A stretch of DNA of 64,000 nt from Streptomyces sp. P9-A2 (GCF_036634175.1 NZ_JAZIFX010000001.1:1798001-1862000), one strand, 5' to 3'; shown: positions 7,801 to 17,332, counted from the stretch's first letter. Numbers and translations: made by a program. Notes: generated by a model from the sequence alone, not told the origin.

Positions 7801-8421
7801 CTATTCCTGCGCGGGCCGCCGGTCCGCCCCCGCCCGGCGTACGAGGTCGGCCCATACGTCCTTCACCCGCCGCGCCAGCTCGTCCAGGGGCACGTCGTTG
7901 TCGATGACGATGTCCGCGATCTCCCGGCGCTGCTCGCGTGTCGCCTGGGCGGCCATCCGCGCGCGGGCGTCCTCCTCGCTCATGCCGCGCCGGCCGACGA
8001 GCCGCTCGAGCCGGGTGCCGGTGCTCGCGTCGACCACGATCACGAGGTCGTAGAGGGACGCGAGGCCGTTCTCCGTGAGGAGGGGCACGTCGTGGACGAC
8101 GACGACGTCCTCGGCGGCGGCTTCCTCCAGCTCCCGGGAGCGGGCGCCCACCAGGGGGTGGACGATCGAGTTGAGAAGGGTGAGCTTCTCTTCGTCGGCG
8201 AAGACGATCGCGCCGAGTCCCGGCCGGTCCAGGCTGCCGTCCTCGGTGAGGATCTCCTCGCCGAAGGCCGCCACGACCGCCGCGAGACCGGGTGTCCCCG
8301 GCGCGACGACCTCGCGCGCGATGCGGTCCGCGTCGATCAGCACGGCGCCGCACTCGACGAGCAGCCGAGACACCTCGCTCTTGCCTGCGCCGATCCCGCC
8401 GGTCAGTCCCACCGTCAGCAT
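7801..8421 (-). CDS. coaE: Dephospho-CoA kinase
   Basis: 206-aa enzyme for the last step of coenzyme A synthesis, ATP-dependent 3'-phosphorylation of dephospho-CoA. The Walker A loop [11 protein letters not shown] is at residues 5-15, [12 protein letters not shown] follows as the conserved substrate segment, and [14 protein letters not shown] matches the CoaE-specific region. Some actinobacterial CoaE proteins carry a C-terminal UPF0157 domain. This one does not and ends at about the minimal kinase length. ATG 8421 has only a weak SD. Confidence 0.95.
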   Translation of the reverse strand: MLTVGLTGGIGAGKSEVSRLLVECGAVLIDADRIAREVVAPGTPGLAAVVAAFGEEILTEDGSLDRPGLGAIVFADEEKLTLLNSIVHPLVGARSRELEEAAAEDVVVVHDVPLLTENGLASLYDLVIVVDASTGTRLERLVGRRGMSEEDARARMAAQATREQRREIADIVIDNDVPLDELARRVKDVWADLVRRAGADRRPAQE

Positions 8422-8513
8422 GTCCGAAAGCTTAGGGCCTGTCGTCGTCGGCGCCCCGGGCGGGACCGGCATGGGGTGCCGGGACGGCCGGGGACCCCGG
8501 TGTCCCAGCCGTC

Positions 8514-9455
8514 TCAGAGGTCGCCTTCGCGCTCCGCCAGGAACCGCTCGAACTCGAGCCCGATCTCGTCCGCCGACGGGATCTCCACCGGCTCGGCGAG
8601 CATGTTGCCCCGGGTTTCGGCACCCGCGGCGGCGTCGTACTGGTGCTCGAGGCCCTGGATGAGGGCCGTGAGTTCCTCGTCGCCCTCCCGTACCTGGCGG
8701 TCGATCTCGGTCTGGGTACGGTGGGCGTCGGTGCGCAGGGAGTGCGCCACGCCGGGCAGAACCAGGCCGGTGGCGGCCGTGATGGTCTCCAGGACGGTCA
8801 GTGCCGCGTCCGGGTACGCGGAGCGGGCGATGTAGTGCGGCACGTGCGCGGCGACTCCGAGTACGTCGTGTCCGGCCTGCATGAGCCGGTACTCGACGAG
8901 GGCCTCGACGCTGCCGGGCACCTGCGCCTCCTCGAAGGGGCTGTTGTGGGCCGCCGGGACGAGGTCGGTGCGGTTTCCGTGCGGGGTGATGCCCACGGGG
9001 CGGGTGTGCGGGACTCCCATGGGGATGCCGTGGAAGTTCACGGTCAGGCGGACGCCGAGCCGTTCCACGATCTGTCGCACCGCTGCGGCGAACCTCTCCC
9101 ACTCCACGTCCGGCTCCGGCCCGGACAACAGCAGGAACGGTGCTCCGGTGGCGTCCTGGACCAGCCGCACCTCGAGCGTGGGCACCTCGTAGTCGGTCCA
9201 GCGGTCCCGGGTGAAGGTCAGCAGGGGGCGACGGGCCCGGTAGTCGACGAGCCGGTCGTGGTCGAACCGGGCGACGACCTGGTGGGTCAGCGAGTCGAGC
9301 AGCCGCTCGGCGATCTGGTCGCCGGCCTCGCCCGCGTCGATGTATCCGTCGAAGTGGTAGAGCATGACGAGACCGGCCGATTCCTGGGCGAGCGCCATGT
9401 CGACGACTGCCAGCCCCTTCGGCTCCCATGCGTACAAACCCTGCGGATCAAGCAC
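8514..9455 (-). CDS. PAC2-family protein
   Basis: 313-aa protein of the PAC2 (proteasome assembly chaperone 2-like) family: an [17 protein letters not shown] start block, [20 protein letters not shown], a run ending [20 protein letters not shown], and an acidic helical C-terminus. Its molecular role in bacteria is unclear. GTG 9455 is chosen for the AGGAGG upstream. The frame extends further to 9605, but that part is unlike the family. It lies 92 bp upstream of coaE and may be cotranscribed with it. Confidence 0.85.
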   Translation of the reverse strand: MLDPQGLYAWEPKGLAVVDMALAQESAGLVMLYHFDGYIDAGEAGDQIAERLLDSLTHQVVARFDHDRLVDYRARRPLLTFTRDRWTDYEVPTLEVRLVQDATGAPFLLLSGPEPDVEWERFAAAVRQIVERLGVRLTVNFHGIPMGVPHTRPVGITPHGNRTDLVPAAHNSPFEEAQVPGSVEALVEYRLMQAGHDVLGVAAHVPHYIARSAYPDAALTVLETITAATGLVLPGVAHSLRTDAHRTQTEIDRQVREGDEELTALIQGLEHQYDAAAGAETRGNMLAEPVEIPSADEIGLEFERFLAEREGDL

Positions 9456-9626
9456 AGTGACCGCCCCTCCTCCTGTTTCCCCATGGACAACGTGACGCGC
9501 GGCACCGGCATTCCCGGATGAGGGCAACTCCCCGAAGGGCGTGGGGCCGTGTCGACCCGCGGCTCCGCCGCGCGGGCGTGACAAGCCCTCACCGACCCGC
9601 AGCACCCTCCGCCCCGAAGCGCAGCA

Positions 9627-9662
9627 CTGAGGGGCCGCACCTCGAAAGGTACGGCCCCTCAG
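9627..9662 (-). terminator. rpsA terminator
   Basis: Stem CTGAGGGGCCG / CGGCCCCTCAG (11 bp, perfect), extended by ACCT/AGGT after one mismatch, loop CGAA. It begins about 46 nt after the rpsA stop and separates rpsA from the PAC2 gene. Confidence 0.85.
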
Positions 9663-9708
9663 TCACCGGCTAATCCTCAGCGGAGGGGGGTCCCCCCGCT
9701 GGGGGAGT

Positions 9709-11217
9709 TCAGCTCTGGCCGCCGGCCAGCTTCTCGCGCAGCGCGGCCAGCGCCTCGTCCGAAGCCAGGGCGCCGGAGTTGTCGCCGCCCTCGGAGGAGT
9801 ACGAGCCGCCGCCACCGCCGCCGGACGCGGCCGGAGCCGCACCCGCGGTGTCGACACCCTCGGCAGCAGCCTTCTCGTCCGCCTCGCGGGACTTGATGAC
9901 CTGCGCCTGGTGCTGCTCGAAGCGGGACTGCGCCTCGGCGTACTGGGTCTCCCACACCTCGCGCTGGGTCTCGTAGCCCTCGAGCCAGTCGTTGGTCTCG
10001 GGGTCGAAGCCCTCGGGGTAGATGTAGTTGCCCTGGTCGTCGTAGGACGCGGCCATGCCGTACAGGGTCGGGTCGAACTCGACCACCGACGGGTCGGCAC
10101 CGAAGGCCTCGTTGGCCTGCTTCAGCGAGAGGCTGATGCGGCGGCGCTCGAGGTCGATGTCGATGACCTTGACGAAGATCTCGTCGTTGACCTGGACGAC
10201 CTGCTCCGGGATCTCCACGTGGCGCTCGGCCAGCTCGGAGATGTGGACCAGACCCTCGATGCCCTCGTCCACGCGGACGAACGCACCGAACGGAACCAGC
10301 TTCGTGACCTTGCCGGGCACGACCTGGCCGATCTGGTGGGTGCGGGCGAACTGCTGCCACGGGTCTTCCTGCGTCGCCTTCAGCGACAGGGAGACACGCT
10401 CGCGGTCCATGTCGACGTCGAGGACCTCGACGGTGACTTCCTGACCGACCTCGACGACCTCGGAGGGGTGGTCGATGTGCTTCCAGGACAGCTCGGACAC
10501 GTGCACCAGGCCGTCGACGCCACCCAGGTCCACGAAGGCACCGAAGTTGACGATCGAGGAGACGACGCCGGAACGCACCTGACCCTTCTGGAGGGTGGTG
10601 AGGAACGTCTGGCGGACCTCGGACTGGGTCTGCTCCAGCCAGGCACGGCGGGACAGGACCACGTTGTTGCGGTTCTTGTCCAGCTCGATGATCTTCGCCT
10701 CGAGCTCCTTGCCCACGTAGGGCTGGAGGTCGCGGACACGGCGCATCTCGACCAGGGAGGCCGGGAGGAAGCCACGGAGGCCGATGTCGAGGATGAGACC
10801 ACCCTTGACGACCTCGATGACGGTACCCGTGACGATGCCGTCCTCTTCCTTGATCTTCTCGATGGTGCCCCAGGCGCGCTCGTACTGGGCGCGCTTCTTC
10901 GAGAGGATCAGGCGGCCTTCCTTGTCCTCCTTCTGGAGAACAAGGGCTTCGATCTCGTCACCGACGGCGACGACCTCATTGGGGTCGACGTCGTGCTTGA
11001 TCGAGAGCTCGCGGCTCGGGATGACACCTTCGGTCTTGTAACCGATGTCGAGCAGGACCTCGTCCCGGTCGACCTTCACGATGACGCCGTCGACGATGTC
11101 GCCGTCGTTGAAGTACTTGATCGTCTCGTCGATCGCGGCGAGGAAGGCTTCCTCGTTACCGATGTCGTTGACCGCAACCTGCGGGGTGGTGGCGGTGGTC
11201 TCGGTGCTGCTCGTCAT
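9709..11217 (-). CDS. rpsA: 30S ribosomal protein S1
   Basis: 502-aa mRNA-binding ribosomal protein. Four S1 (OB-fold) repeats are visible at roughly 40-105, 125-190, 210-277 and 295-362, with repeated signatures such as DGLVHVSELS and EGLVHISELAE, the usual actinobacterial set (Proteobacteria have six). The C-terminus (about 365-502) is a Glu/Gln-rich helical segment followed by a Gly/Ser run and the helix ALAALREKL. It docks mRNA on the 30S subunit. It is monocistronic: a strong promoter lies upstream and a hairpin terminator downstream. Confidence 0.97.
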   Translation of the reverse strand: MTSSTETTATTPQVAVNDIGNEEAFLAAIDETIKYFNDGDIVDGVIVKVDRDEVLLDIGYKTEGVIPSRELSIKHDVDPNEVVAVGDEIEALVLQKEDKEGRLILSKKRAQYERAWGTIEKIKEEDGIVTGTVIEVVKGGLILDIGLRGFLPASLVEMRRVRDLQPYVGKELEAKIIELDKNRNNVVLSRRAWLEQTQSEVRQTFLTTLQKGQVRSGVVSSIVNFGAFVDLGGVDGLVHVSELSWKHIDHPSEVVEVGQEVTVEVLDVDMDRERVSLSLKATQEDPWQQFARTHQIGQVVPGKVTKLVPFGAFVRVDEGIEGLVHISELAERHVEIPEQVVQVNDEIFVKVIDIDLERRRISLSLKQANEAFGADPSVVEFDPTLYGMAASYDDQGNYIYPEGFDPETNDWLEGYETQREVWETQYAEAQSRFEQHQAQVIKSREADEKAAAEGVDTAGAAPAASGGGGGGSYSSEGGDNSGALASDEALAALREKLAGGQS

Positions 11218-11294
11218 GTGGGAAAGGGCTCCGGTACGGACAGTGAGTCGTAGGTACTGCTACGCCGGAACCCGTTTCGCTCTGCAGAAGCCGG

Positions 11295-11330
11295 ACAGCT
11301 CAGGAAGAGCTGTTCCAGACACCGGGTGTC
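11295..11330 (-). promoter_or_regulatory. Tandem hairpins in the rpsA leader
   Basis: Two adjacent perfect dyads lie in the roughly 195-nt rpsA leader: ACAGCTC / GAGCTGT with a 5-nt loop (11295-11313) and GACACC / GGTGTC with a 1-nt spacer (11318-11330). They could serve autoregulation by S1, as in other ribosomal protein leaders, but that is inference. Confidence 0.45.
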
Positions 11331-11419
11331 CGGTGACGCCTCGACAACCGAGGGGACATACAACAGACGCGAGCACAGCCTGCTATGTCTGAGGTGCGCA
11401 GGCTCGCAGCGCAACTTGT

Positions 11420-11448
11420 AGCATACGGGTGCAGCCGGGCGGGGTCAA
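11420..11448 (-). promoter_or_regulatory. HrdB-type promoter of rpsA
   Basis: On the minus strand TTGACC (11448-11443) and TATGCT (11425-11420) are 17 bp apart, near consensus for the vegetative sigma factor. Transcription would start near 11413, giving a leader of about 195 nt. Confidence 0.85.
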
Positions 11449-11618
11449 TGCACGAAGCCCCCCACCCGGGGCAGATCGCCGCATAACCGGCACAATTCCC
11501 CCGTCCGGGGGTAGAGCCGCACGTCAGATGCCACCTTGAGGCCACGCGGAACCCGCCACCGCAGGACACCGCGCCCCCTGTGGCGACAGCCGGGGCGACT
11601 GGACGGAAGAGTACGACG

Positions 11619-12440
11619 ATGGAGCCGATCATCCAAGAGCCCGAAGGCCCCGAACCCGAGGCGACCCGACGGGACGCCGGCATCACCGAGAGCGCCCGCG
11701 CCAACCGGGGCTGGTGGGACCGCAACGCGGACGAGTACCAGGTCGAGCACGGCACGTTCCTCGGCGACGACCGCTTCGTGTGGTGCCCCGAGGGACTCGA
11801 CGAGGTGGAGGCCGAGCTCCTCGGCCCGCCGGAGGAACTGAAGGACCGCGCCGTCCTGGAGCTCGGCGCCGGAGCGGCCCAGTGCTCGCGCTGGCTGGCC
11901 GCGCAGGGCGCGCGCCCGGTGGCCCTGGACATCTCGCACCGGCAGCTTCAGCACGCGCTGCGCATCGGCGGCCCGTTCCCGCTGGTGTGCGCGGACGCGG
12001 GCGTGCTGCCGTTCGCGGACGGCTCCTTCGACCTGGCCTGCTCGGCGTACGGGGCACTGCCCTTCGTCGCCGACCCGCGGCTCGTGCTGCGCGAGGTGCA
12101 CCGGGTGCTGCGGCCCGGCGGTCGGTTCGTCTTCTCCGTCACCCATCCCATCCGTTGGGCGTTCCCGGACGAGCCCGGCCCGGAGGGACTGAGCGTCTCC
12201 GGGTCCTACTTCGACCGCACCCCCTACGTGGAGGAGGACGAGCAGGGCCGCGCGGTGTACGTCGAGCACCACAGGACGCTGGGCGACCGGGTCCGCGACG
12301 TCGCCGCCTCGGGCTTTCGACTGGTGGACCTGGTGGAGCCGCAGTGGCCGGAGTGGAACAGCTCCGAATGGGGCGGCTGGTCCCCGTTGCGCGGCCGTCT
12401 GATCCCGGGAACGGCGATCTTCGTGTGCGTACGGGACTGA
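11619..12440 (+). CDS. Class I SAM-dependent methyltransferase
   Basis: 273-aa protein with motif I VLELGAGAAQCSRWLAAQGA, acidic strand-2 end VALDIS, motif II CADAGVLPFADGSFDLACS and motif III REVHRVLRPGGRFVFS. The N-terminus ARANRGWWDRNADEYQVEHG and the PIRWAF and WPEWNSSEWGGWSPLRG blocks are typical of an actinobacterial branch of unknown substrate. ATG 11619 has GGAAGAG nine bases upstream. GTG 11580 is rejected for lack of an SD. It ends five bases before the hrpB start and is probably co-transcribed with it. Confidence 0.85.
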   Translation: MEPIIQEPEGPEPEATRRDAGITESARANRGWWDRNADEYQVEHGTFLGDDRFVWCPEGLDEVEAELLGPPEELKDRAVLELGAGAAQCSRWLAAQGARPVALDISHRQLQHALRIGGPFPLVCADAGVLPFADGSFDLACSAYGALPFVADPRLVLREVHRVLRPGGRFVFSVTHPIRWAFPDEPGPEGLSVSGSYFDRTPYVEEDEQGRAVYVEHHRTLGDRVRDVAASGFRLVDLVEPQWPEWNSSEWGGWSPLRGRLIPGTAIFVCVRD

Positions 12441-12444
12441 GGGC

Positions 12445-15009
12445 GTGATCCGTCACGACGCTCTGGACGCCCTTCCCGTGCGCGAGGCGCTTCCCCGGCT
12501 GACCGACGCCCTTCGGGAGCGCGGCACCGCCGTCCTCGTCGCGCCGCCCGGTACCGGAAAGACGACCCTGATGCCGCTGGTGCTGGCGGGGCTGACCGGC
12601 GACGGCCCCGCGCGGCGGGTCGTGGTCGCCGAGCCGCGGCGGATCGCGGCGCGCGCGGCGGCCCGACGGATGGCCTGGCTGCTGGGCGAGAAGCCCGGCG
12701 AGTCGGTCGGCTTCACGGTGCGCGGGGAGCGGGTGACCGGCCGGCACACGCGTGTGGAGGTCGTCACGACCGGCGTGCTCCTTCAGCGGCTGCAACGTGA
12801 CCAGGAGCTGACCGGTGTGGACGTCGTGGTGCTCGACGAGTGCCACGAGCGGCATCTGGACGCGGACACGGCCGCGGCGTTCCTGTGGGACGTGCGTGAG
12901 ACGCTGCGTCCGGAGCTGCGTCTGGTGGCCGCGTCGGCGACGACCGACGCGGCGGGCTGGGCACGACTGCTGGGCGACGCGCCCGTCGTCGAGGCGCGCG
13001 GCACGGCGCACCCGGTGGAGGTGGTGTGGGCGCCTCCCGCCCGTCCCCTGCGGCCGCCGCACGGTATGCGGGTCGACCCGGCGCTGCTGACGCATACGGC
13101 GTCGGTGGTGCGGCGGGCGCTGGCCGAGCGGGACGGGGACGTTCTGGTGTTCCTGCCGGGCGTGGGCGAGATCGCCCGGGTGGCCGCACAGTTGGGGACG
13201 CTCCCGGACGTCGAGGTGCTCCAGGTGCACGGACGGGCGCCGGCCGCGGTGCAGGACGCGGTGCTGGCGCCCGGACAGCGGCGCCGGGTGGTGCTGGCGA
13301 CCTCGGTGGCGGAGTCGTCACTGACGGTGCCGGGGGTGCGGGTGGTCGTGGACGCGGGCCTCGCGCGTGAGCCCCGCGTCGACCACGCGCGCGGCCTGAG
13401 CGCTCTGACGACGGTACGGGCCTCGCAGGCGGCGGGCCGGCAGCGGGCGGGGCGGGCCGGGCGCGAGGCGCCGGGCGCGGTGTACCGGTGCTGGGCACAG
13501 GCGGAGGACGCCCGGCTGCCGCGGTTCCCCTCCCCCGAGATCAAGGTGGCCGATCTGACGGCGTTCGCGCTCCAGACGGCCTGCTGGGGCGACCCGGACG
13601 CCTCCGGGCTCGCCCTGCTCGATCCGCCCCCGGCCGGGGCGATGGCGGCGGCCGGGGCCGTCCTGACCGCGATCGGGGCCGTCGGCGCCGACGGTCGGGC
13701 CACCGAGCGGGGCACCCGGCTCGCCCGGCTGGGCCTGCATCCTCGGCTCGGGCGTGCCCTGCTGGACGCGGCGACGGCCGTGGGCCCCGCGCTCGCCGCC
13801 GAGGTGGTCGCGCTGATCGGCGAGGATGCGCCGCGGAGCTACGGGGACGATCTCGCCGGCGCGTTGCGCACCGCGCGGCGCGGGGACGACGCCTACGCGC
13901 AGCGGTGGCGCGCCGAGGTGCGACGGCTGCGCGCGCTCGCCCGGGACGTCTCCGCGCGGGGCACCTCGCAAGGCGCCTCACGGGGTACAGCGAGGGACAC
14001 CTCACAGACGGGCGGCGGCCCGCCGCACGTGGACGAAATGGACGCGCGGGTGGGGCTGGTCGCCGCGCTCGCGTTCCCCGAGCGGATCGCCCGCGCGGAC
14101 GGCGGTTCGTATCTGATGGTGTCCGGGACACGGGCCGAGGCCGGGGCGGGCACCGGGCTGCGCGGCGCGCCCTGGATCGCGGTCGCCGCGGCCGACCGGC
14201 CCGTGGGGCGGGGGCACGCGCGCGTGCAGCTCGGCGCGGTCGTCGACGAGGCCACCGCGCGGTGGGCGGCCGACGCCCTGCTGGAGACGCGCGAGGAGGT
14301 GCACTGGGCCGACGGGGACGTCGTCGCCCGGCGGGTCGAGCGGCTGGGGGCCGTCGAACTGGCCGTACGGCCCCGTACCGACGCGGAGCCCGCACTCGTA
14401 CGGGCCGCGCTGCTGGACGGGCTGCGGCGGGAGGGGTTCGGGCTGCTGCGGTGGCCGGCCGGGGCGGCCGTGCTGCGGCAACGGCTCGCGTTCGTGCACC
14501 GGCAGGCCGGCGAACCCTGGCCCGACGTGTCCGACGAGGCGCTGCACGCGCGCGTGCGGGAGTGGCTGGAGCCGGAACTGAGCCGCGCCCGGCGCCGGGC
14601 CGACCTGGCTCGGATCGACGCCGGGCAGGCCCTTCGCCGGCTGCTGCCGTGGGCGTCCGGGGAGGCTCTCCGCCTGGACGAACTCGCCCCCGAGCGGATC
14701 ACCGTACCCAGCGGGTCCGCGGTCCGGATCGACTACTCCGACCCCGGTCGGCCGGTGCTCGCGGTGAAACTCCAGGAGATGTTCGGGCTCCAGGAGTCGC
14801 CACGGGTGGCCGGGGTGCCCCTGCTGGTGCATCTGCTGTCCCCGGCCGGGCGTCCCGCCGCCGTCACCGCCGACCTCGCCTCCTTCTGGAAGGACGGCTA
14901 CAAGGGTGTACGGGCCGAGCTGCGCGGCCGTTATCCCCGGCATCCATGGCCCGAGGACCCCGCCGCGGCCGAGCCGACCCGGCACACCAACGCGCGGCTC
15001 GGGCGGTGA
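12445..15009 (+). CDS. hrpB: ATP-dependent RNA helicase HrpB
   Basis: 854-aa DExH-box helicase. Walker A APPGTGKT is at 33-40, the DECH box at 131-134, and SAT (motif III) and QRAGRAGRE (motif VI) follow. Helicase-associated and HrpB C-terminal domains fill the second half. A low-complexity insert of about 25 residues (Ser/Gly/Thr/Arg) interrupts the region after residue 495, which looks like a linker expansion. GTG 12445 follows GAGG at short spacing. The cellular substrate of HrpB is not established. Confidence 0.93.
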   Translation: MIRHDALDALPVREALPRLTDALRERGTAVLVAPPGTGKTTLMPLVLAGLTGDGPARRVVVAEPRRIAARAAARRMAWLLGEKPGESVGFTVRGERVTGRHTRVEVVTTGVLLQRLQRDQELTGVDVVVLDECHERHLDADTAAAFLWDVRETLRPELRLVAASATTDAAGWARLLGDAPVVEARGTAHPVEVVWAPPARPLRPPHGMRVDPALLTHTASVVRRALAERDGDVLVFLPGVGEIARVAAQLGTLPDVEVLQVHGRAPAAVQDAVLAPGQRRRVVLATSVAESSLTVPGVRVVVDAGLAREPRVDHARGLSALTTVRASQAAGRQRAGRAGREAPGAVYRCWAQAEDARLPRFPSPEIKVADLTAFALQTACWGDPDASGLALLDPPPAGAMAAAGAVLTAIGAVGADGRATERGTRLARLGLHPRLGRALLDAATAVGPALAAEVVALIGEDAPRSYGDDLAGALRTARRGDDAYAQRWRAEVRRLRALARDVSARGTSQGASRGTARDTSQTGGGPPHVDEMDARVGLVAALAFPERIARADGGSYLMVSGTRAEAGAGTGLRGAPWIAVAAADRPVGRGHARVQLGAVVDEATARWAADALLETREEVHWADGDVVARRVERLGAVELAVRPRTDAEPALVRAALLDGLRREGFGLLRWPAGAAVLRQRLAFVHRQAGEPWPDVSDEALHARVREWLEPELSRARRRADLARIDAGQALRRLLPWASGEALRLDELAPERITVPSGSAVRIDYSDPGRPVLAVKLQEMFGLQESPRVAGVPLLVHLLSPAGRPAAVTADLASFWKDGYKGVRAELRGRYPRHPWPEDPAAAEPTRHTNARLGR

Positions 15010-15013
15010 CGCC

Positions 15014-15053
15014 CCGCTCCTCCTCCGCCGCCTGAGCGGGGCAGGAGGAGCGG
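15014..15053 (+). terminator. hrpB terminator hairpin
   Basis: Stem CCGCTCCTCCT / AGGAGGAGCGG (11 bp) with an 18-nt loop, starting 4 nt after the hrpB stop and immediately before the second 162-bp repeat. Confidence 0.7.
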
Positions 15054-15069
15054 AGGCGAGAGCGCGCTT

Positions 15070-15231
15070 ACGACCTCACCCGCGATGGGGAGTGGATCAG
15101 CGAGCGGCCTCATGCGGCTTCGCCTCCAAGGCGGAGGAGGAAGTGAGGGCGGAACCATCGCGACCGACGACAACGCCGGAGGCGAAGCCGCAGGGCGTCG
15201 GGAGCCCGCTCACTATCGCGGGTGAGGTCGT
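15070..15231. mobile_element. 162-bp near-palindromic repeat, copy 2 (MITE-like)
   Basis: Same length and ends as the copy at 4559-4720, about 93% identical by eye. If the element is taken as CGACCTC...GAGGTCG (15071-15230), it is flanked by TTA on both sides, compatible with a 3-bp target duplication. It lies between hrpB and the tRNA-like fragment, with no coding capacity of its own. Confidence 0.85.
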
Positions 15232-15359
15232 TAGGGCGTGCAGAGAAACAACTTGTGGGTTTCTGGACTTGATGTCGCAGGTCAGCGCGCCGCCCACCCG
15301 CATGTTGTTCTCCGGCAGACCCTTACAGACCTCCGGCGGACGGCACAGCGTCGCAGGGC
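15232..15359. other. Intergenic, no gene seen
   Basis: Between repeat copy 2 and the tRNA-like fragment. Frames on both strands are short and lack ribosome binding sites. It could be residual sequence from an excised element. Confidence 0.4.
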
Positions 15360-15428
15360 GGTGGTACAGGGCAGTGGTACAGGGCGGTGACACGGAGACT
15401 GTGGCAGGTTCGATTCCTGCCCCCACCC
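15360..15428 (+). other. tRNA-like remnant (T arm and 3' acceptor strand)
   Basis: GCAGG-TTCGATT-CCTGC (15404-15420) is a perfect T arm, followed by CCCCACC-C as a 3' acceptor strand. Only five of seven acceptor pairs can be found upstream (GGTGG at 15360), and there is no 7-nt anticodon loop. The sequence GACACGGAGACT recalls the D/anticodon region of a leucine-type tRNA. I read it as a decayed or recombined tRNA fragment, possibly an old attachment site, not a working tRNA. A 14-bp unit (GTGGTACAGGGC) is duplicated within it. Confidence 0.5.
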
Positions 15429-15529
15429 GGCCCGATGAGGTGTCAGGTCGTCCCGGAGCGGCGGACGGGCGGGTGCCCCCTCCATCGTGACGGAGGGGGC
15501 ATCCCGGGTCCGCGCGGGCGCGCGTGCTG

Positions 15530-17332
15530 CTACGTGCCGGCGGTGGGATCGGGGGACGCGGTTCCGGCCGCGGCCACGGTGAGTTCGACCGTGAGGGTGG
15601 CGCCGCCCGCGGTGGTGATGCGGAGCAGGAAGGTGCCGGTGGTGTCGTCCGCGTACAGCTGAGGCAGCTTCAGCCGGCCGTCCGCGTCCGTCCGAAGGCC
15701 GCTCAGGGTGCGTACGGCCTTGTCGTCGGCGTCCTTGAAGTAGGGGCCCTTGTCGTTGACGGCCGGATCGTCGGCCGATGTGATCAGCGTGGCGGTGGCG
15801 GCGACCTTGCCGGCGGCGGCGCCGTCGTGAGTGGCCCGTACCTCGACATGGTGGGCGAACTCGCCGCCCGGCGTGCAGGTCAACGCCTCGTCATCGGTGC
15901 GGACGACGGTGTCGGCGACGCGTTCGGTGACGGTGGCCCGGTAGCCGAGGCCGGGCACCATGCGGCCGACGACGGTGGCGCGGACGGTGATGTCGCCGGT
16001 CTTCTCACCTGCCCGGAGTGCGGGCGCGACGGCGACACCGGAGCTGTTGGTGAGGACGGTGGCCACGCTCTCGCCGCCGGTGAAGGTGGTGTCGGTGTCG
16101 CCGATCACGGTGAAGCGGATCCGCACCTTCGCGACGCTCTTGCCCTCGTCCGTCTCCGCGCGGGTACTGATCCGCTCGGTGAACGCCTCGCCCGCCGTCG
16201 CGGTGAGCTTGCCGGTGCCGGCGTTCTCCAGGTGGTCCACCCTGTCGGTGGGCGTGGGGACGGTGGGGGGCGGAGTCGTCGACGGCGGCGGGGTCGTGGC
16301 CGGGGGCGGAGTCGTCGGCGGAGTCGTGGCCGGGGGCGGAGTCGTGGCCGGTGGGGTGCTCGGTGTGCCGGGCGAGGCCGGCGGCTTGGTACTGCCGCTG
16401 CCCTGCTTGCCGGGCGTAGTTCCGGGCTTCGACGGCCGTGTGTCCGGGGTGGACGGGCTGGTGCCCGGCGTCGACGGGCCCGGGCTCGTGGAGCGGTCGT
16501 CGCTGCGGTTGCCGGGCAGGGTGCCGGTGCCGTCCGGGACCTCGTGCGTGCCCTTGCGGTAGTACTCCAGCCATGACAGGACGGTGTTCAGGTACTCCGT
16601 GGAGTTGTTGTAGCTGAGGATCGCCTTGTCGAGGTCCGTCCGGTCGGACAGGTCCCAGCCGAAGCGGCACAGGTAGTGGCCGGCCGCCAGCGCGGCGTCG
16701 TAGATGTTGTTGGGGTCCTCGCGGCCGTCGTCGTTGCCGTCGCGGGCGGCCCACGCCCAGGTGGACGGGATGAACTGCATGGGACCGACGGCGTTGTCGT
16801 AGGCACTGTTGCCGTCGTACTCGCCGTTGTCCGTGTCCTTGATGAGCGCGAAGCCGTTGCCGTCGAGCTGCGGGCCGATGATCGGGGAGGTCGTGGTGCC
16901 GTCGGCGTCGACGCGTCCGCCGCGGGCCTGACCTGACTCCACCTTGCCGATGGCGGCGAGCAGTTGCCAGGGCAGGTTGCAGGCGGGCTTGGACTCGCGC
17001 AGCGCGGCTTCGGCCTTCTTGTAGGCGTCGAGGACGGTCGCGGGTATGCCCGCCTCGGAGTCGCCCGGCGTGACCGTGTCGGAGGTCGCGGACGGCGAGG
17101 GGTTGGGGCTGCTCAGCGGCGGCAGGTCCGTGTAGTACGGCGAGTTGCCGGTCGCGCCGGGGTCGTCGGTGCTCGTCCCGGGCTCCGTGGCGGCGCCCGA
17201 GGAGGTCCGGCCGTCCTGACCGTCGATCGTCACGCCTGGAGCCTGGGACGCGGACAGGGCCGCCACCGCGGCCGCCGCCACGGCGGTGGTTGCCGCTCCC
17301 TTGCGCAGCCTCCTGCCGAAATGCGCCGCCAT
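15530..17332 (-). CDS. Secreted lytic transglycosylase (SLT/MltB-like) with Pro/Thr linker
   Basis: 600-aa cell-wall enzyme. Signal peptide at 1-33 (basic RRLRK then Ala-rich core). The transglycosylase domain spans about 95-270 and contains AAIGKVESGQ with probable catalytic Glu132, AVGPMQFIPSTW and AALAAGHYLCRFG. Residues about 275-380 are a Ser/Thr/Pro linker with PPATTPP repeats that probably spans the wall. The C-terminal 220 residues are beta-rich, Ig-like or invasin-like (TVIGDTDTTFTGGESVATVL). It would cleave peptidoglycan during growth or division. ATG 17332 has a GGGGGAGGGG ribosome binding site. Confidence 0.88.
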   Translation of the reverse strand: MAAHFGRRLRKGAATTAVAAAAVAALSASQAPGVTIDGQDGRTSSGAATEPGTSTDDPGATGNSPYYTDLPPLSSPNPSPSATSDTVTPGDSEAGIPATVLDAYKKAEAALRESKPACNLPWQLLAAIGKVESGQARGGRVDADGTTTSPIIGPQLDGNGFALIKDTDNGEYDGNSAYDNAVGPMQFIPSTWAWAARDGNDDGREDPNNIYDAALAAGHYLCRFGWDLSDRTDLDKAILSYNNSTEYLNTVLSWLEYYRKGTHEVPDGTGTLPGNRSDDRSTSPGPSTPGTSPSTPDTRPSKPGTTPGKQGSGSTKPPASPGTPSTPPATTPPPATTPPTTPPPATTPPPSTTPPPTVPTPTDRVDHLENAGTGKLTATAGEAFTERISTRAETDEGKSVAKVRIRFTVIGDTDTTFTGGESVATVLTNSSGVAVAPALRAGEKTGDITVRATVVGRMVPGLGYRATVTERVADTVVRTDDEALTCTPGGEFAHHVEVRATHDGAAAGKVAATATLITSADDPAVNDKGPYFKDADDKAVRTLSGLRTDADGRLKLPQLYADDTTGTFLLRITTAGGATLTVELTVAAAGTASPDPTAGT

